From Pseudothermotoga sp. (GTDB taxonomy: Bacteria; Thermotogota; Thermotogae; Thermotogales; DSM-5069): a stretch of 64,000 nucleotides of DNA. The first letter of the stretch is position 1, and each line of letters starts with the position of its first letter. Location: positions 89,137-153,136 of the forward strand of contig JANXCS010000005.1 in assembly GCA_025060105.1 (NCBI GenBank). Direction: 5' to 3'. Under the pieces are notes generated by a model. That model was not told where the DNA came from and made no database searches. It worked only from the letters and a program-made list of their open reading frames with translations. Position numbers and translations under genes: made by a program. Positions 55,826 through 63,837 of the stretch are shown here, in pieces.

Positions 55826-55834
55826 TGGTACAAT
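55826..55834 (+). promoter_or_regulatory. Extended -10 promoter of DUF438/hemerythrin gene
   Basis: TGGTACAAT, 38 bases before the ATG at 55873. Its left edge lies in AAAGTGG (55822-55828), which is repeated as the complement CCACTTT at 55854-55860; the pair could serve as regulator half-sites. Confidence 0.5.
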
Positions 55835-55872
55835 AAAATTGGACTAAAAAGATCCACTTTGGGGGTGCGAAG

Positions 55873-57072
55873 ATGAGTGAAGGTCTTGGAAAGGAACAGA
55901 AAAAGCAAGCGATAAAGCACATCATCAAACAGCTCCATGCGGGTATGCCTTTGGTTGAGGCGAAAGAAAAATTTGAAAAGGAAATAGGCTCAATCACATC
56001 TTACGAAATTGCCCAGATAGAGCAAGAGTTGATCAACGAAGGGGTTTCTCCAGAAGAGATAAAGCTTTTTTGCAATGTTCATGCTATGCTCTTTGAGAGT
56101 GTACTGTCTAAAAATTTTAAAAGTGTTGACCATCCTGCTCACCCAATCAACTTTTTCAAACAGGAAAACGAGTACATAAAGAAATTACTCGAGCAGATCA
56201 GAGCGTCTGCTTGGGAAAAGAACAAAGAAAAACTCAAAGGTTTGCTCGAAGAGTTGAAAGGCATTGAAGTGCACTACCAAAGGAAAGAACAAGTTTTGTT
56301 CCCATATCTAGAAAAACACGGCTTCACAGGTCCGTCCAAAGTGATGTGGGGTAAACACAACGATATAAGAACGATGCTGAGAAAAGCTTTGGAGGAGTTT
56401 GACAGAGTCGATTTCGAAGAGTATGTTCAGAAATATTTGAATCCGCTGGTTGAAGAAGTAGACGGCATGATATTCAAAGAGGAAAACATTCTCTTTCCCA
56501 CCGCGCTGGAACTGCTCAAGCCGGAAGAGTGGGTGAGTGTACTTAGAGAGAGCAAAGATGTAGGTTACGTCTACATAAAATTGCCGGAAAGTTTGGAAAA
56601 ATTGATCGAAGAACTCGAAATGAATCTCGTTCAAACTGTTTCTATAGATGAAGAAAACATCGTGTTCGATACGGGAAAGTTGTCTCTCAATGAGTTAGAA
56701 GCCATATTGAACACGCTTCCAATTGACATCACCTTCGTCGACAGTGAAAACAAAGTTAAGTATTTTTCGAAATCAAAAGACAGGATCTTTGTGCGCACCA
56801 AAAGTGTCATTGGGAGAGATGTGCGTAACTGTCACCCACCTCAGAGTGTCGATAAAGTCATGCAAATCATCGAATGGTTCAGGAAAGGAGAAAAGGATGA
56901 AGTAGATTTCTGGATAAATTTCAAAGGTAAGCTCGTTTATATAAGATATTTTGCCGTTCGTGATCGTAACGGAAAATACCTCGGCACCTTGGAAGTTACT
57001 CAAGATATCACGCAAATAAAGAAGCTCGAAGGGGAAAAAAGGCTGGCAGATGAAACGTATAGACCCAGATAA
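55873..57072 (+). CDS. DUF438 / hemerythrin HHE / PAS protein
   Basis: 399 aa, cytoplasmic. Order: DUF438 (about 15-80, 'IIKQLHAGMPLVEAKEKFEKEIG'), hemerythrin HHE domain (about 85-220) with DHPAHPINFFKQENEYI, 'HYQRKEQVLFPYLEKHG', 'MWGKHNDIRTML' and FKEENILFPTAL as candidate di-iron ligands, then a PAS domain (about 270-390, 'ITFVDSENKVKYFSKSKDRIFVRTKSVIGRDVRNCHPP'). Hemerythrins bind O2 or NO, so this is probably a gas or redox sensor. Overlaps a DUF1858 gene by 23 bases. Confidence 0.88.
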   Translation: MSEGLGKEQKKQAIKHIIKQLHAGMPLVEAKEKFEKEIGSITSYEIAQIEQELINEGVSPEEIKLFCNVHAMLFESVLSKNFKSVDHPAHPINFFKQENEYIKKLLEQIRASAWEKNKEKLKGLLEELKGIEVHYQRKEQVLFPYLEKHGFTGPSKVMWGKHNDIRTMLRKALEEFDRVDFEEYVQKYLNPLVEEVDGMIFKEENILFPTALELLKPEEWVSVLRESKDVGYVYIKLPESLEKLIEELEMNLVQTVSIDEENIVFDTGKLSLNELEAILNTLPIDITFVDSENKVKYFSKSKDRIFVRTKSVIGRDVRNCHPPQSVDKVMQIIEWFRKGEKDEVDFWINFKGKLVYIRYFAVRDRNGKYLGTLEVTQDITQIKKLEGEKRLADETYRPR

Positions 57073-57268
57073 AACGATTTATGAACTCACCAAAGACTAT
57101 CCAGAGTTGATAGATATACTTGCCGAGATGGGTTTTTTGGGTGTGAAAAATCCAATCATGAGAAACACACTCGGTAGGATCACCAGTTTGAGAGAAGGTT
57201 GCAAAAAACAAGGCAAAAGTTTAGAGGAGATCTTAGAGAAACTCAAGCAAAAAGGATTCAGTGTTTGA
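57050..57268 (+). CDS. DUF1858 domain protein
   Basis: 72 aa. 'IDPDKTIYELTKDYPELIDILAEMGFLGVKNPIMRNTLGRITSLREGCKKQGKSLEEILEKL' is the DUF1858 pattern. In many bacteria this domain is part of DUF438 proteins; here it is a separate overlapping frame. Function unknown; probably partners the hemerythrin protein. Confidence 0.88.
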   Translation: MKRIDPDKTIYELTKDYPELIDILAEMGFLGVKNPIMRNTLGRITSLREGCKKQGKSLEEILEKLKQKGFSV

Positions 57269-57288
57269 TGGAAGATCAAGTGCAGACT

Positions 57289-57903
57289 CTAAACGTTGGG
57301 ATGCACCTTTCTTCGATTGGTGAAAAATCTATACCAGTCTTTGCCATGTTTGATCGTTATCACTGTGAAGTTGGCAAGATAGAAGAAGAGTATGTGAAAA
57401 TCTCTGTTCATCGTTCGATACAGAACATAGAAGAACAGTACCAAGAATCCCAATAAGACTCTGAATGCGTCCTCCTCAACGGTAGTTCTCCTCTTGAGGA
57501 GACTGAACAGTGCGAAAGTTGTACCTAAAATGGTGGGTGCTTCCCATCTTGTGAGCACTGACCAAGCACCGAAACTCGTTGCGACAGCCTTCCCACCTTT
57601 GAATTTAAGTATCGGAGAGAAAGCATGCCCCGCGACGCCAGCGAATGCAGCGAAGGCAACCACATATTCGTTCGATACCTTGCCGAGCCAGATGAACAAA
57701 AACAGAGGGAAGGTGCCTTTGAAGTAATCCAGTGCGAGTGCCAGAGCGCCCCATTTCAAACCTTTCGCACGCCAAAGATTGCTTGAACCTGGATTTCCGT
57801 CTCTAACTTTTCGAAGATCGATCCCGTTGATCTTGGCCAGGATATGCGCGTACATGATCGATCCGGACAGAAATTGAAACCCTACCACGAAAAGTTCAAA
57901 CAC
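57289..57903 (-). CDS. plsY: Acyl-phosphate:glycerol-3-phosphate acyltransferase PlsY
   Basis: About 204 aa, multi-pass. Three PlsY motifs: SGSIMYAHILAK, DGNPGSSNLWRAKGLKWG, and GHAFSPILKFKGGKAVATSFGA. It makes lysophosphatidate with acyl-phosphate as donor. GTG 57903, with AGGAAG upstream, begins just before helix 1; ATG 57927 gives 8 more residues but overlaps the glycosyltransferase further. Convergent with the DUF1858 gene, 20 bases apart. Confidence 0.9.
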   Translation of the reverse strand: MFELFVVGFQFLSGSIMYAHILAKINGIDLRKVRDGNPGSSNLWRAKGLKWGALALALDYFKGTFPLFLFIWLGKVSNEYVVAFAAFAGVAGHAFSPILKFKGGKAVATSFGAWSVLTRWEAPTILGTTFALFSLLKRRTTVEEDAFRVLLGFLVLFFYVLYRTMNRDFHILFFYLANFTVITIKHGKDWYRFFTNRRKVHPNV

Positions 57904-58966
57904 GTATCTTTCTTCCTTTCCATACAACCGTTTTGAAGAAGATCACTTTGATGAGTGAAGTGAAGAACACGATGAGGAAGAATGAAAAATGCATTGGATA
58001 AAGAAGAGCATCTAAAAAATTGTAATCACCAGTTTTCCTGGAAACGATGTGTATCTGCAAAACGAACAAAAAATAATAGATGAAAAACGATGGTGAAAGA
58101 AGATTAAAGATTGAAGAATAAACACCCACCAGCCAAGAAAATACCAAGAAGAAATTCAAACCCGCCGAGGCCGCACCTAAAGACATATTTTTAGTGAAGC
58201 CTTCAAACATCTCTTTAAAACCATTCGGATACATGCGAAACTTTATGATCCTGCCTCCAAGATAGTTGTTCACCGCATAACCTTTCTCTATAAACAACCT
58301 TCCAAGTTTTATATCCTCAAGTACGCCGTTCTTGAACGCCGAATGACCTTTAGTTTCTTCATAGTCCTTCCTCTTCACAACCACAACTGGTCCATATGCG
58401 CCCATGGGCTTCAGATTGAAAGCAGAAAAACTTCCCATCGAGCCTACGACGATCATGTTGAAAGGCAAGGTCAAATGTTCATAGAATTTTTCCAGCCTTT
58501 GGTTCGGCCAAACTGAGACGAGACCACCGTCCTTCATTAAAAGTGCGACTAAAGTTTCCACTGCGTTCCTCGCTGGTTCAACATCGGCGTCCATGAACAC
58601 GATGATTTCTCCATCGCTTTTCAAATAACCGTTCCAACATGCCCAAGACTTCCCAACCCATCCTGGTGGAGGTTCTTCCTTGAGATCCACCAAGACGATA
58701 CCATCGAACCTCATCACAACTTGTTTTGTCGCATCGGTAGAATTGTCGTTCACAACGATTATTTGGAGGTTCTTATAAGTTTGTTCCTTCAACGCCGAAA
58801 GAAGTTTCGGTAAGTTCTTCTCCTCATTGCGTGCAGGAACGATCAGTGAAACTTTTGGAAGATCGTTAGACTTCGACTCAGATATGAATCTCAATCTCCA
58901 AAAAATCAACCATCCGACAAACCAGCAGAAAAACAAGATTGAATGTTGTAGCAGCGTCCAAGACAT
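57896..58966 (-). CDS. Membrane glycosyltransferase, family 2
   Basis: 356 aa. N-terminal membrane helix, then a GT-A domain: KVSLIVPARNEEKNLPKLLSAL, IIVVNDNSTDATK, IVFMDADVEP (DxD), and 'NGVLEDIKLGRLFIEKGY' (acid/ED motif). C-terminal membrane helices. Resembles CrtQ/hopanoid or carotenoid-type glycosyltransferases. Pairing with plsY suggests glycolipid synthesis; the acceptor is not known. Confidence 0.88.
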   Translation of the reverse strand: MSWTLLQHSILFFCWFVGWLIFWRLRFISESKSNDLPKVSLIVPARNEEKNLPKLLSALKEQTYKNLQIIVVNDNSTDATKQVVMRFDGIVLVDLKEEPPPGWVGKSWACWNGYLKSDGEIIVFMDADVEPARNAVETLVALLMKDGGLVSVWPNQRLEKFYEHLTLPFNMIVVGSMGSFSAFNLKPMGAYGPVVVVKRKDYEETKGHSAFKNGVLEDIKLGRLFIEKGYAVNNYLGGRIIKFRMYPNGFKEMFEGFTKNMSLGAASAGLNFFLVFSWLVGVYSSIFNLLSPSFFIYYFLFVLQIHIVSRKTGDYNFLDALLYPMHFSFFLIVFFTSLIKVIFFKTVVWKGRKIRV

Positions 58967-58975
58967 GCTAAAGTT

Positions 58976-59431
58976 TCAGTGCGTTTTCAAAAAATTCAGA
59001 ATCTCATTCAAGTCTGGCAATTCCCTGATCGGATAGACTTTGAAGAAAATCACTTTTCCCGTCTCATCCACGATCACATTAGCTCGCTCGGAAAAACCAT
59101 CTTTTTCTCTGAATATACCGTAAAGTTTTGCAACCTCTCCGTGTGGCCAGAAATCTGAAAGGATCCTCAATCTTTTCAATCCTAAAGAACCAGCCCAAGC
59201 TTTTTTGCTCGGCACAGGATCCACACTCAAGCCCAAAGGAACCGTGTTCAGTTTTTCGAACTCTTCATAATTTTGCTCCAAAGCTTTCATTTGCTCCGCG
59301 CACACAGAAGTCCACGCCAAAGGATGGAACGAAAGCAGCACCTTTTTACCTTTGAATTGAAAAAGTTGAATCAAGTTCCCATCTTGATCCTTCAATGAAA
59401 AATTCAATGCTTCAGAACCGATTTTCAACAT
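58976..59431 (-). CDS. 1-Cys peroxiredoxin (AhpE/BCP-like)
   Basis: 151 aa. AhpC/TSA fold: LKIGSEALNFSLKDQDGNLIQLFQFKGKKVLLSFHPLAWTSVCAEQMKALE, where the only Cys is peroxidatic. No resolving Cys is present. It reduces peroxides. ATG 59431 is best spaced from AAAGGAG; GTG 59440 and ATG 59437 are too close. A 7-1-7 palindrome stands before the gene. Confidence 0.92.
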   Translation of the reverse strand: MLKIGSEALNFSLKDQDGNLIQLFQFKGKKVLLSFHPLAWTSVCAEQMKALEQNYEEFEKLNTVPLGLSVDPVPSKKAWAGSLGLKRLRILSDFWPHGEVAKLYGIFREKDGFSERANVIVDETGKVIFFKVYPIRELPDLNEILNFLKTH

Positions 59432-59448
59432 ATACATCACTCCTTTCT

Positions 59449-59463
59449 GTTTAAATTTTAAAC
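59449..59463. promoter_or_regulatory. 7-1-7 palindrome upstream of the peroxiredoxin gene
   Basis: GTTTAAA-T-TTTAAAC, a perfect inverted repeat beside the ribosome binding site. A minus-strand -10-like TATGAT at 59476-59471 would start transcription at about 59464. The 7-1-7 geometry is that of Fur/PerR boxes, so a peroxide-responsive repressor is the natural guess; the sequence itself is not the Bacillus PerR consensus. Confidence 0.5.
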
Positions 59464-59479
59464 GCTTCTTATCATAACA

Positions 59480-59842
59480 AGTCGCAAGAGAAGTGAAAAA
59501 ACAATAATACTAAAATAATTTGTAACCTTCAAAACACTGAGCACGTGATTCTCTCTTTGAAGTTCATGTCACATTCGGTATTTTTGAAATGGATATGAAC
59601 CAAACTTGAATGAACTTGCTCAGGACAGACGCGCTGTTTTTCTGCAAAAATTGGCAGAGGTTTTCAAGTCAAAACTTGCGCATTGTTTTTTGTCCAGTTT
59701 GAGTTGGAATGTTGTGTCGCTCATTCAACCAAAAGCTATCGGCAATGTTGTTGAACTTTTTCCCAAATCTTTTCATTCTGTTTTTGTTCAATTCGTCTTG
59801 AGTTCCAAAGCACCAATTTATCATGACTCAAATACAGCATTG
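59480..59842. other. Gene-poor stretch between peroxiredoxin and ABC exporter
   Basis: No supported gene. A plus frame (59606-59944) runs into the ABC ATPase gene in another frame and looks random. A minus frame of about 51 codons (near 59820-59670, MINWCFGTQDELNKNRM... ending at a TGA) has a faintly transposase-like, Lys/Asn-rich look but no motif. Perhaps decayed coding or mobile DNA; nothing definite is seen. Confidence 0.3.
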
Positions 59843-59848
59843 TATAAT
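59843..59848 (+). promoter_or_regulatory. -10 element of the ABC-2 exporter operon
   Basis: TATAAT preceded by TTG, 28 bases before the chosen TTG start at 59877. No convincing -35. Predicted start near 59855 leaves a short leader with GGGGGTGG. Confidence 0.5.
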
Positions 59849-59876
59849 GGTTTGTACGGCCAAAGGGGGTGGAAAG

Positions 59877-60788
59877 TTGAACGCGATAGTCGTGAGAAAT
59901 CTCAGAAAGTACTATGGATCAGTCAAAGCAGTCGATGGGGTTGATTTAGACGTTGAGGAAGGAACTGTTGTGGCACTTTTGGGCCCAAACGGTGCGGGTA
60001 AGACCACGACGGTGGAGATCATGGAAGGTTTGAGAAAGAAAGACAGTGGAGAAATATATTATTTTGGTAGGAAAGTGGAACGAATCGATGAGGAAATCAA
60101 ATCTCAGATGGGTGTTCAGCTTCAAAAGACTGCCTTTTTTGAATATTTGACTGTTCAGGAAACTATAGAGCTGTTCGCAGGTTTGTACGGAGTCAAAGTT
60201 GATAAGAAACGAGTGATCGAGCTTGTAGAAATTGTAGCTTTGCAAGAGAAACTGAAAAGCAAAGTGAAGAACCTTTCTGGTGGGCAGCTCCAAAGACTCT
60301 CCTTCGCCGTGGCACTCGTGAACGATCCGAAGATACTGTTTTTAGATGAACCCACCACTGGGCTCGATCCTCAAGCTAGGAGGCACACATGGCAGATAAT
60401 AGAAGAATTGAAGAAGAAAGGTAAAACGATCTTTCTGACAACTCATTACATGGAAGAAGCAGAAAAACTGGCAGACAAAGTTTACATCATGGATCATGGA
60501 AAGATCATAGCGAGTGGGACAGTGGCTCAGCTTGTGAATTTGCTCGAAATGGACAGCTACATAGAATTCACTGCGGACAATCCCCATGTCCTTCAAAGAG
60601 AAATCGCCGAGCTGAAACTTTCTGATCACGATAGGCTGATCCTACCGACGAGTAACGTTGAAGAATCCATCCACATGTTGCTGACCAAAGCAAAGCAACT
60701 AGGAATCGTCATAGACAACGTCGTCATCAGAAGACCGAACCTTGAAGACGTTTTTTTGAACCTGACGGGTCGTTCTCTCAGAGATTGA
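59877..60788 (+). CDS. ABC-2 type exporter, ATP-binding protein
   Basis: 303 aa. Walker A LLGPNGAGKTTTVEIMEGL near residue 40, signature LSGGQLQRLSF, Walker B ILFLDEPTTGLDPQARR, switch His in TTHYMEEAE. C-terminal ~70 residues form the DrrA/NatA-like tail. TTG 59877 has GGGGGTGG upstream; the longer ATG frame (59823) precedes the -10 and is rejected. First of three genes; exports drugs, lipids or other small molecules. Confidence 0.93.
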   Translation: MNAIVVRNLRKYYGSVKAVDGVDLDVEEGTVVALLGPNGAGKTTTVEIMEGLRKKDSGEIYYFGRKVERIDEEIKSQMGVQLQKTAFFEYLTVQETIELFAGLYGVKVDKKRVIELVEIVALQEKLKSKVKNLSGGQLQRLSFAVALVNDPKILFLDEPTTGLDPQARRHTWQIIEELKKKGKTIFLTTHYMEEAEKLADKVYIMDHGKIIASGTVAQLVNLLEMDSYIEFTADNPHVLQREIAELKLSDHDRLILPTSNVEESIHMLLTKAKQLGIVIDNVVIRRPNLEDVFLNLTGRSLRD

Positions 60789-60799
60789 GGGTGGTCTGC

Positions 60800-61969
60800 G
60801 TGAAGATCTTCAAGCTGGCGAAAGCTTTCTTTCTGAACGATGTGCGTGAATTCAATGGTTTTTTCTGGCCATTCGTTTTTCCACTCATACTTTTCTTCAT
60901 ATTGTCCTCCGTTTTCTCTGGTTTTTATAACGACGAAGGTGTGAGTTTTAAGCTGGGAGTCTTCAAAGAAGAGGAACCGGCGGGTTTTGGCAAGATAGTT
61001 TCGCAGGTTCTCGAGCAGATCAGCCCAAAACCTTTCCAGATCGTATACTTTGACGATTTTGAAGAAGCTCAAAGGAATCTTCAGTTGAAGAAAATCGATG
61101 TGGTTCTGAAAATACCAAAAGGTTTGAATTTAGCTCTGGCTAGGAGTGTGCTGTTTGCTGGAGAAGCTGTGAAACTCGAAGTCTATACGCTGGTTAACTC
61201 CACTGAGTCTGAAACGGCTGGAAGGATATTACAGTCCATCTTCCAAAGCGTGGATGTTGAAATGACCAAGCAAATTTTGAGTCGAACCGGTGGAAAATAC
61301 ACACCGGTCGAATTCGAACTCAAACCCATTGAAAAACGTGGAATTAGTCGAGAATTCAAGTATACAACCTACATCTTTCCAGCCATTCTTTTGATGTCTA
61401 TTCTTTCCTTAGCTGTTTTCAATTTATCTCTCAATTTGATCTACAATCGTGAAGCCGGTGTGAACAAGAAATTGTACACCACACCGATCAAAGCCTTAGA
61501 ATACTTTTTCTCACTCGGTTTGAGTATATTTGTGTCCATGGTGTTGTCGTGCATTCTCATATACATGATGGGTTTGGGAGTGTACAAAGTGAGCACTCTT
61601 TCACTTTCGCTGAGTTTCATCGCTAAGCTTCTCTATTCGATGCTGGTTTGTTTCAGCATAGGAATGATGATCGTTTCATTCTGCAAGAGATTTTCAACCG
61701 CAATGGTTGTAGCTCAGATTTCTTATCAGATCATGATGTTCTTGGGAGGTTTTTACTTTCCTATTCTGAGTATTGACATGCCTTTCTTCATAAAGGCTAT
61801 AGCCTATGTGCTACCGACAACTTATCTTGTGGAAAATCTGAGAGTCAGTCTGTACCATAGTGTATACGATCTATCGCAATTGCAACTGTGGTTGGTTCCA
61901 AGTGTATGGTTCGTTGCATCGATCGTCTTGTTCTCGTTGAATTTCAAGAAGGTGATGGCTTATGAGTAG
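60800..61969 (+). CDS. ABC-2 type exporter, permease
   Basis: 389 aa. N-terminal helix (FFWPFVFPLILFFILSSVF), a large extracytoplasmic domain (about 45-190), then five C-terminal helices with 'VVAQISYQIMMFLGGFYFPI' and 'YVLPTTYLVENLRV'. YhgE/NatB-like architecture. GTG 60800 follows GAGGGTGG; TTG 60785 overlaps the ATPase stop. Overlaps the second permease by 8 bases. Confidence 0.88.
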   Translation: MKIFKLAKAFFLNDVREFNGFFWPFVFPLILFFILSSVFSGFYNDEGVSFKLGVFKEEEPAGFGKIVSQVLEQISPKPFQIVYFDDFEEAQRNLQLKKIDVVLKIPKGLNLALARSVLFAGEAVKLEVYTLVNSTESETAGRILQSIFQSVDVEMTKQILSRTGGKYTPVEFELKPIEKRGISREFKYTTYIFPAILLMSILSLAVFNLSLNLIYNREAGVNKKLYTTPIKALEYFFSLGLSIFVSMVLSCILIYMMGLGVYKVSTLSLSLSFIAKLLYSMLVCFSIGMMIVSFCKRFSTAMVVAQISYQIMMFLGGFYFPILSIDMPFFIKAIAYVLPTTYLVENLRVSLYHSVYDLSQLQLWLVPSVWFVASIVLFSLNFKKVMAYE

Positions 61970-63014
61970 AAAATTTTTCGCCTTTGCGAAAGCTTACACA
62001 GTAGAATCCGTCAGGAACTTTTCAAGTTTGTTCATGACTTTGTTTTTCCCTGTGGTGTTTCTTGTGATATTCGGTTTTTTGTTCGGTGGAGAATCTGATT
62101 ATCGAAGAACTATGGGGGTGTGTGTTGACAATCCTAAGGTGCTCTCTGCGTTGCAGAATGATGGTAATTGGAATTTGAAGATCTACGAAAAAGATCAGGA
62201 ACTGATACGAGATGTAGAAAAAGGAAAAATTCCTATGGGATTGAGCGTGCAGAGTTCAAAAGTTGTTCTACACTATCAAGACAATCCCTCTTTAATGGGA
62301 GAAGTGAAAATGATTGAGCTGTCTGTGAGAAATACTGTTGAAAAGGCTTTGAACTCGACCAAACAGTTCGTCAAGATCGAGACAGTTCAGCTGCATCAAA
62401 CGGAGAAAGAAATATCAGGATTCGATTACATGGTCATGGGTGTGATAGCACTTTCTCTTTTCTCCAATGGCATGTTTTCAATGATAACTGTTTTTGGCAA
62501 TTACAGAAAAAAAGGTGTTCTCAAAATGGTATCTCTGACCACCACGAAACCAATCACTGTGGTTTCGAGTGTATCACTCATAAGATTGATCTTCAGCTTC
62601 GTTTCACTTTTTGTGGTCTTGTTGGTGTGCAAAATCATCTTCAAAAGTGATATAACCTTCAACTGGCTTTTGTTGATACCCACCGTTGTATTCGTTACAC
62701 TTGGAATGATGGCGATAGGGGTATTGATAGTTTCAATCTTCAAAAATCCTAACGCAGCAATCAACGTCGCTTCGGTTCTCAACACGGTCATGGTTTTCTT
62801 CTCTGGAGTTTACTTTCCGATCAGTTTCATGCCAGATTATCTAAGGTGGATCGCGTACATCTTGCCTGTCAAGTATGCAGCAGACCTTGTTCGATTCAGC
62901 GCCAATGCCCATATACTCAGTGTTTCGTATTTTTTGACGGTGAACACAATCTTTCTTTTTGGTGGTATCTTTGCTCTTTGGGTTTCTGCCAAGTTTTTCA
63001 TGAGGCCAGAGTGA
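61962..63014 (+). CDS. ABC-2 type exporter, second permease
   Basis: 350 aa with the same plan: N-terminal helix (LFMTLFFPVVFLVIFGFLF), extracytoplasmic domain (about 40-150), C-terminal helices with 'VASVLNTVMVFFSGVYFPI' and 'YILPVKYAADLVRF'. Likely heterodimer partner of the preceding permease, since one ATPase serves both. ATG 61962 lies inside the end of that gene. Confidence 0.88.
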   Translation: MSRKFFAFAKAYTVESVRNFSSLFMTLFFPVVFLVIFGFLFGGESDYRRTMGVCVDNPKVLSALQNDGNWNLKIYEKDQELIRDVEKGKIPMGLSVQSSKVVLHYQDNPSLMGEVKMIELSVRNTVEKALNSTKQFVKIETVQLHQTEKEISGFDYMVMGVIALSLFSNGMFSMITVFGNYRKKGVLKMVSLTTTKPITVVSSVSLIRLIFSFVSLFVVLLVCKIIFKSDITFNWLLLIPTVVFVTLGMMAIGVLIVSIFKNPNAAINVASVLNTVMVFFSGVYFPISFMPDYLRWIAYILPVKYAADLVRFSANAHILSVSYFLTVNTIFLFGGIFALWVSAKFFMRPE

Positions 63015-63059
63015 AGTATTCGAAAGAATAATCACTCAGTTTTGTGGGGGGGTGGTACG

Positions 63060-63806
63060 ATGCGACTCGAAGTCATTTTCAAAACCAAGCACAGTGTGAT
63101 ACCAATCAACTATCAATATCAACTCTGTTCATTCGTGTACAAAAGACTCAGACATGAAGATCAAGATTTTGCCTCCTTCTTGCACGATCGAGGCTTTAAA
63201 GGGTTCAAGCTCTTCACCTTTTCTCAGCTGTTCTTCGACAGTTCCACTGTTAAGGATCGAATGCTACTTGTCGGTGAAGGAAAGGGACGTTGGTACATCT
63301 CTTCTTGTAGCGAAGATTTCATAAGGAACTTTTTCTCTTCGATGATTGAATCTCCAGTGATAGAAATAGAGGGTAATTTCTTCGAGATCGAGCAGATAAA
63401 TACCTTGAGCGAACCAATTTTTAAAGATCGTATGCGTTTCATCATGCTTTCTCCCCTGGTGGTGAGTATACCTGTAGATAGGGGTGGAAAACTTTACCAT
63501 AGGTATCTTTTGCCTGATGAACCTGAGTTTCAGCAAGCTTTGAAATCAAATCTTTTGAAGAAATATTCGGCTTTCTATGATGAAAAAATCGAGGCGGAAT
63601 TTTCAATCGAACCAGACTGGGACTACATTCGTAGACGTGGCAGGATCACCAAGTTGATAGCTATCAAAGACATACAAGTGAGAGGAACTGTTTTTCCGTT
63701 CACTGCGGTTGGGGATACGAGGCTGATAAAACTCGGTTATGAAGCAGGCTTTGGTGAGAAGAACAGCCTGGGTTTTGGAATGGTAACTACTATGAAGGAA
63801 ACTTGA
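63060..63806 (+). CDS. cas6: CRISPR-associated endoribonuclease Cas6
   Basis: 248 aa. RAMP fold: 'VIPINYQYQLCSFVYKRLRHEDQDFASFLHDRGF', 'KLFTFSQLFF', 'MRFIMLSPLVVSIPV' and the C-terminal glycine-rich GYEAGFGEKNSLGFGMV typical of Cas6. It cuts CRISPR transcripts within the repeats. The conserved early His (about residue 13, KHSVIP, or 33) may be catalytic; this is not certain. ATG 63060 follows GGGGGGGTGG. No repeats or other cas genes are seen in the window; they may lie to the right, or this may be an orphan. Confidence 0.9.
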   Translation: MRLEVIFKTKHSVIPINYQYQLCSFVYKRLRHEDQDFASFLHDRGFKGFKLFTFSQLFFDSSTVKDRMLLVGEGKGRWYISSCSEDFIRNFFSSMIESPVIEIEGNFFEIEQINTLSEPIFKDRMRFIMLSPLVVSIPVDRGGKLYHRYLLPDEPEFQQALKSNLLKKYSAFYDEKIEAEFSIEPDWDYIRRRGRITKLIAIKDIQVRGTVFPFTAVGDTRLIKLGYEAGFGEKNSLGFGMVTTMKET

Positions 63807-63837
63807 ATTTGTTGATTAGTGAATCGCACCATTCTTT

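Noticed and set aside
59606..59944. A 112-codon plus-strand frame before the ABC ATPase
   Set aside because: It overlaps the ATPase gene in another frame, has no ribosome binding site, no recognisable motif, and crosses the ATPase promoter and leader.
63018..63032. Small hairpin TATTC-GAAA-GAATA after the second ABC permease
   Set aside because: Only five A/T-rich pairs and no T-run directly after it; not called a terminator.
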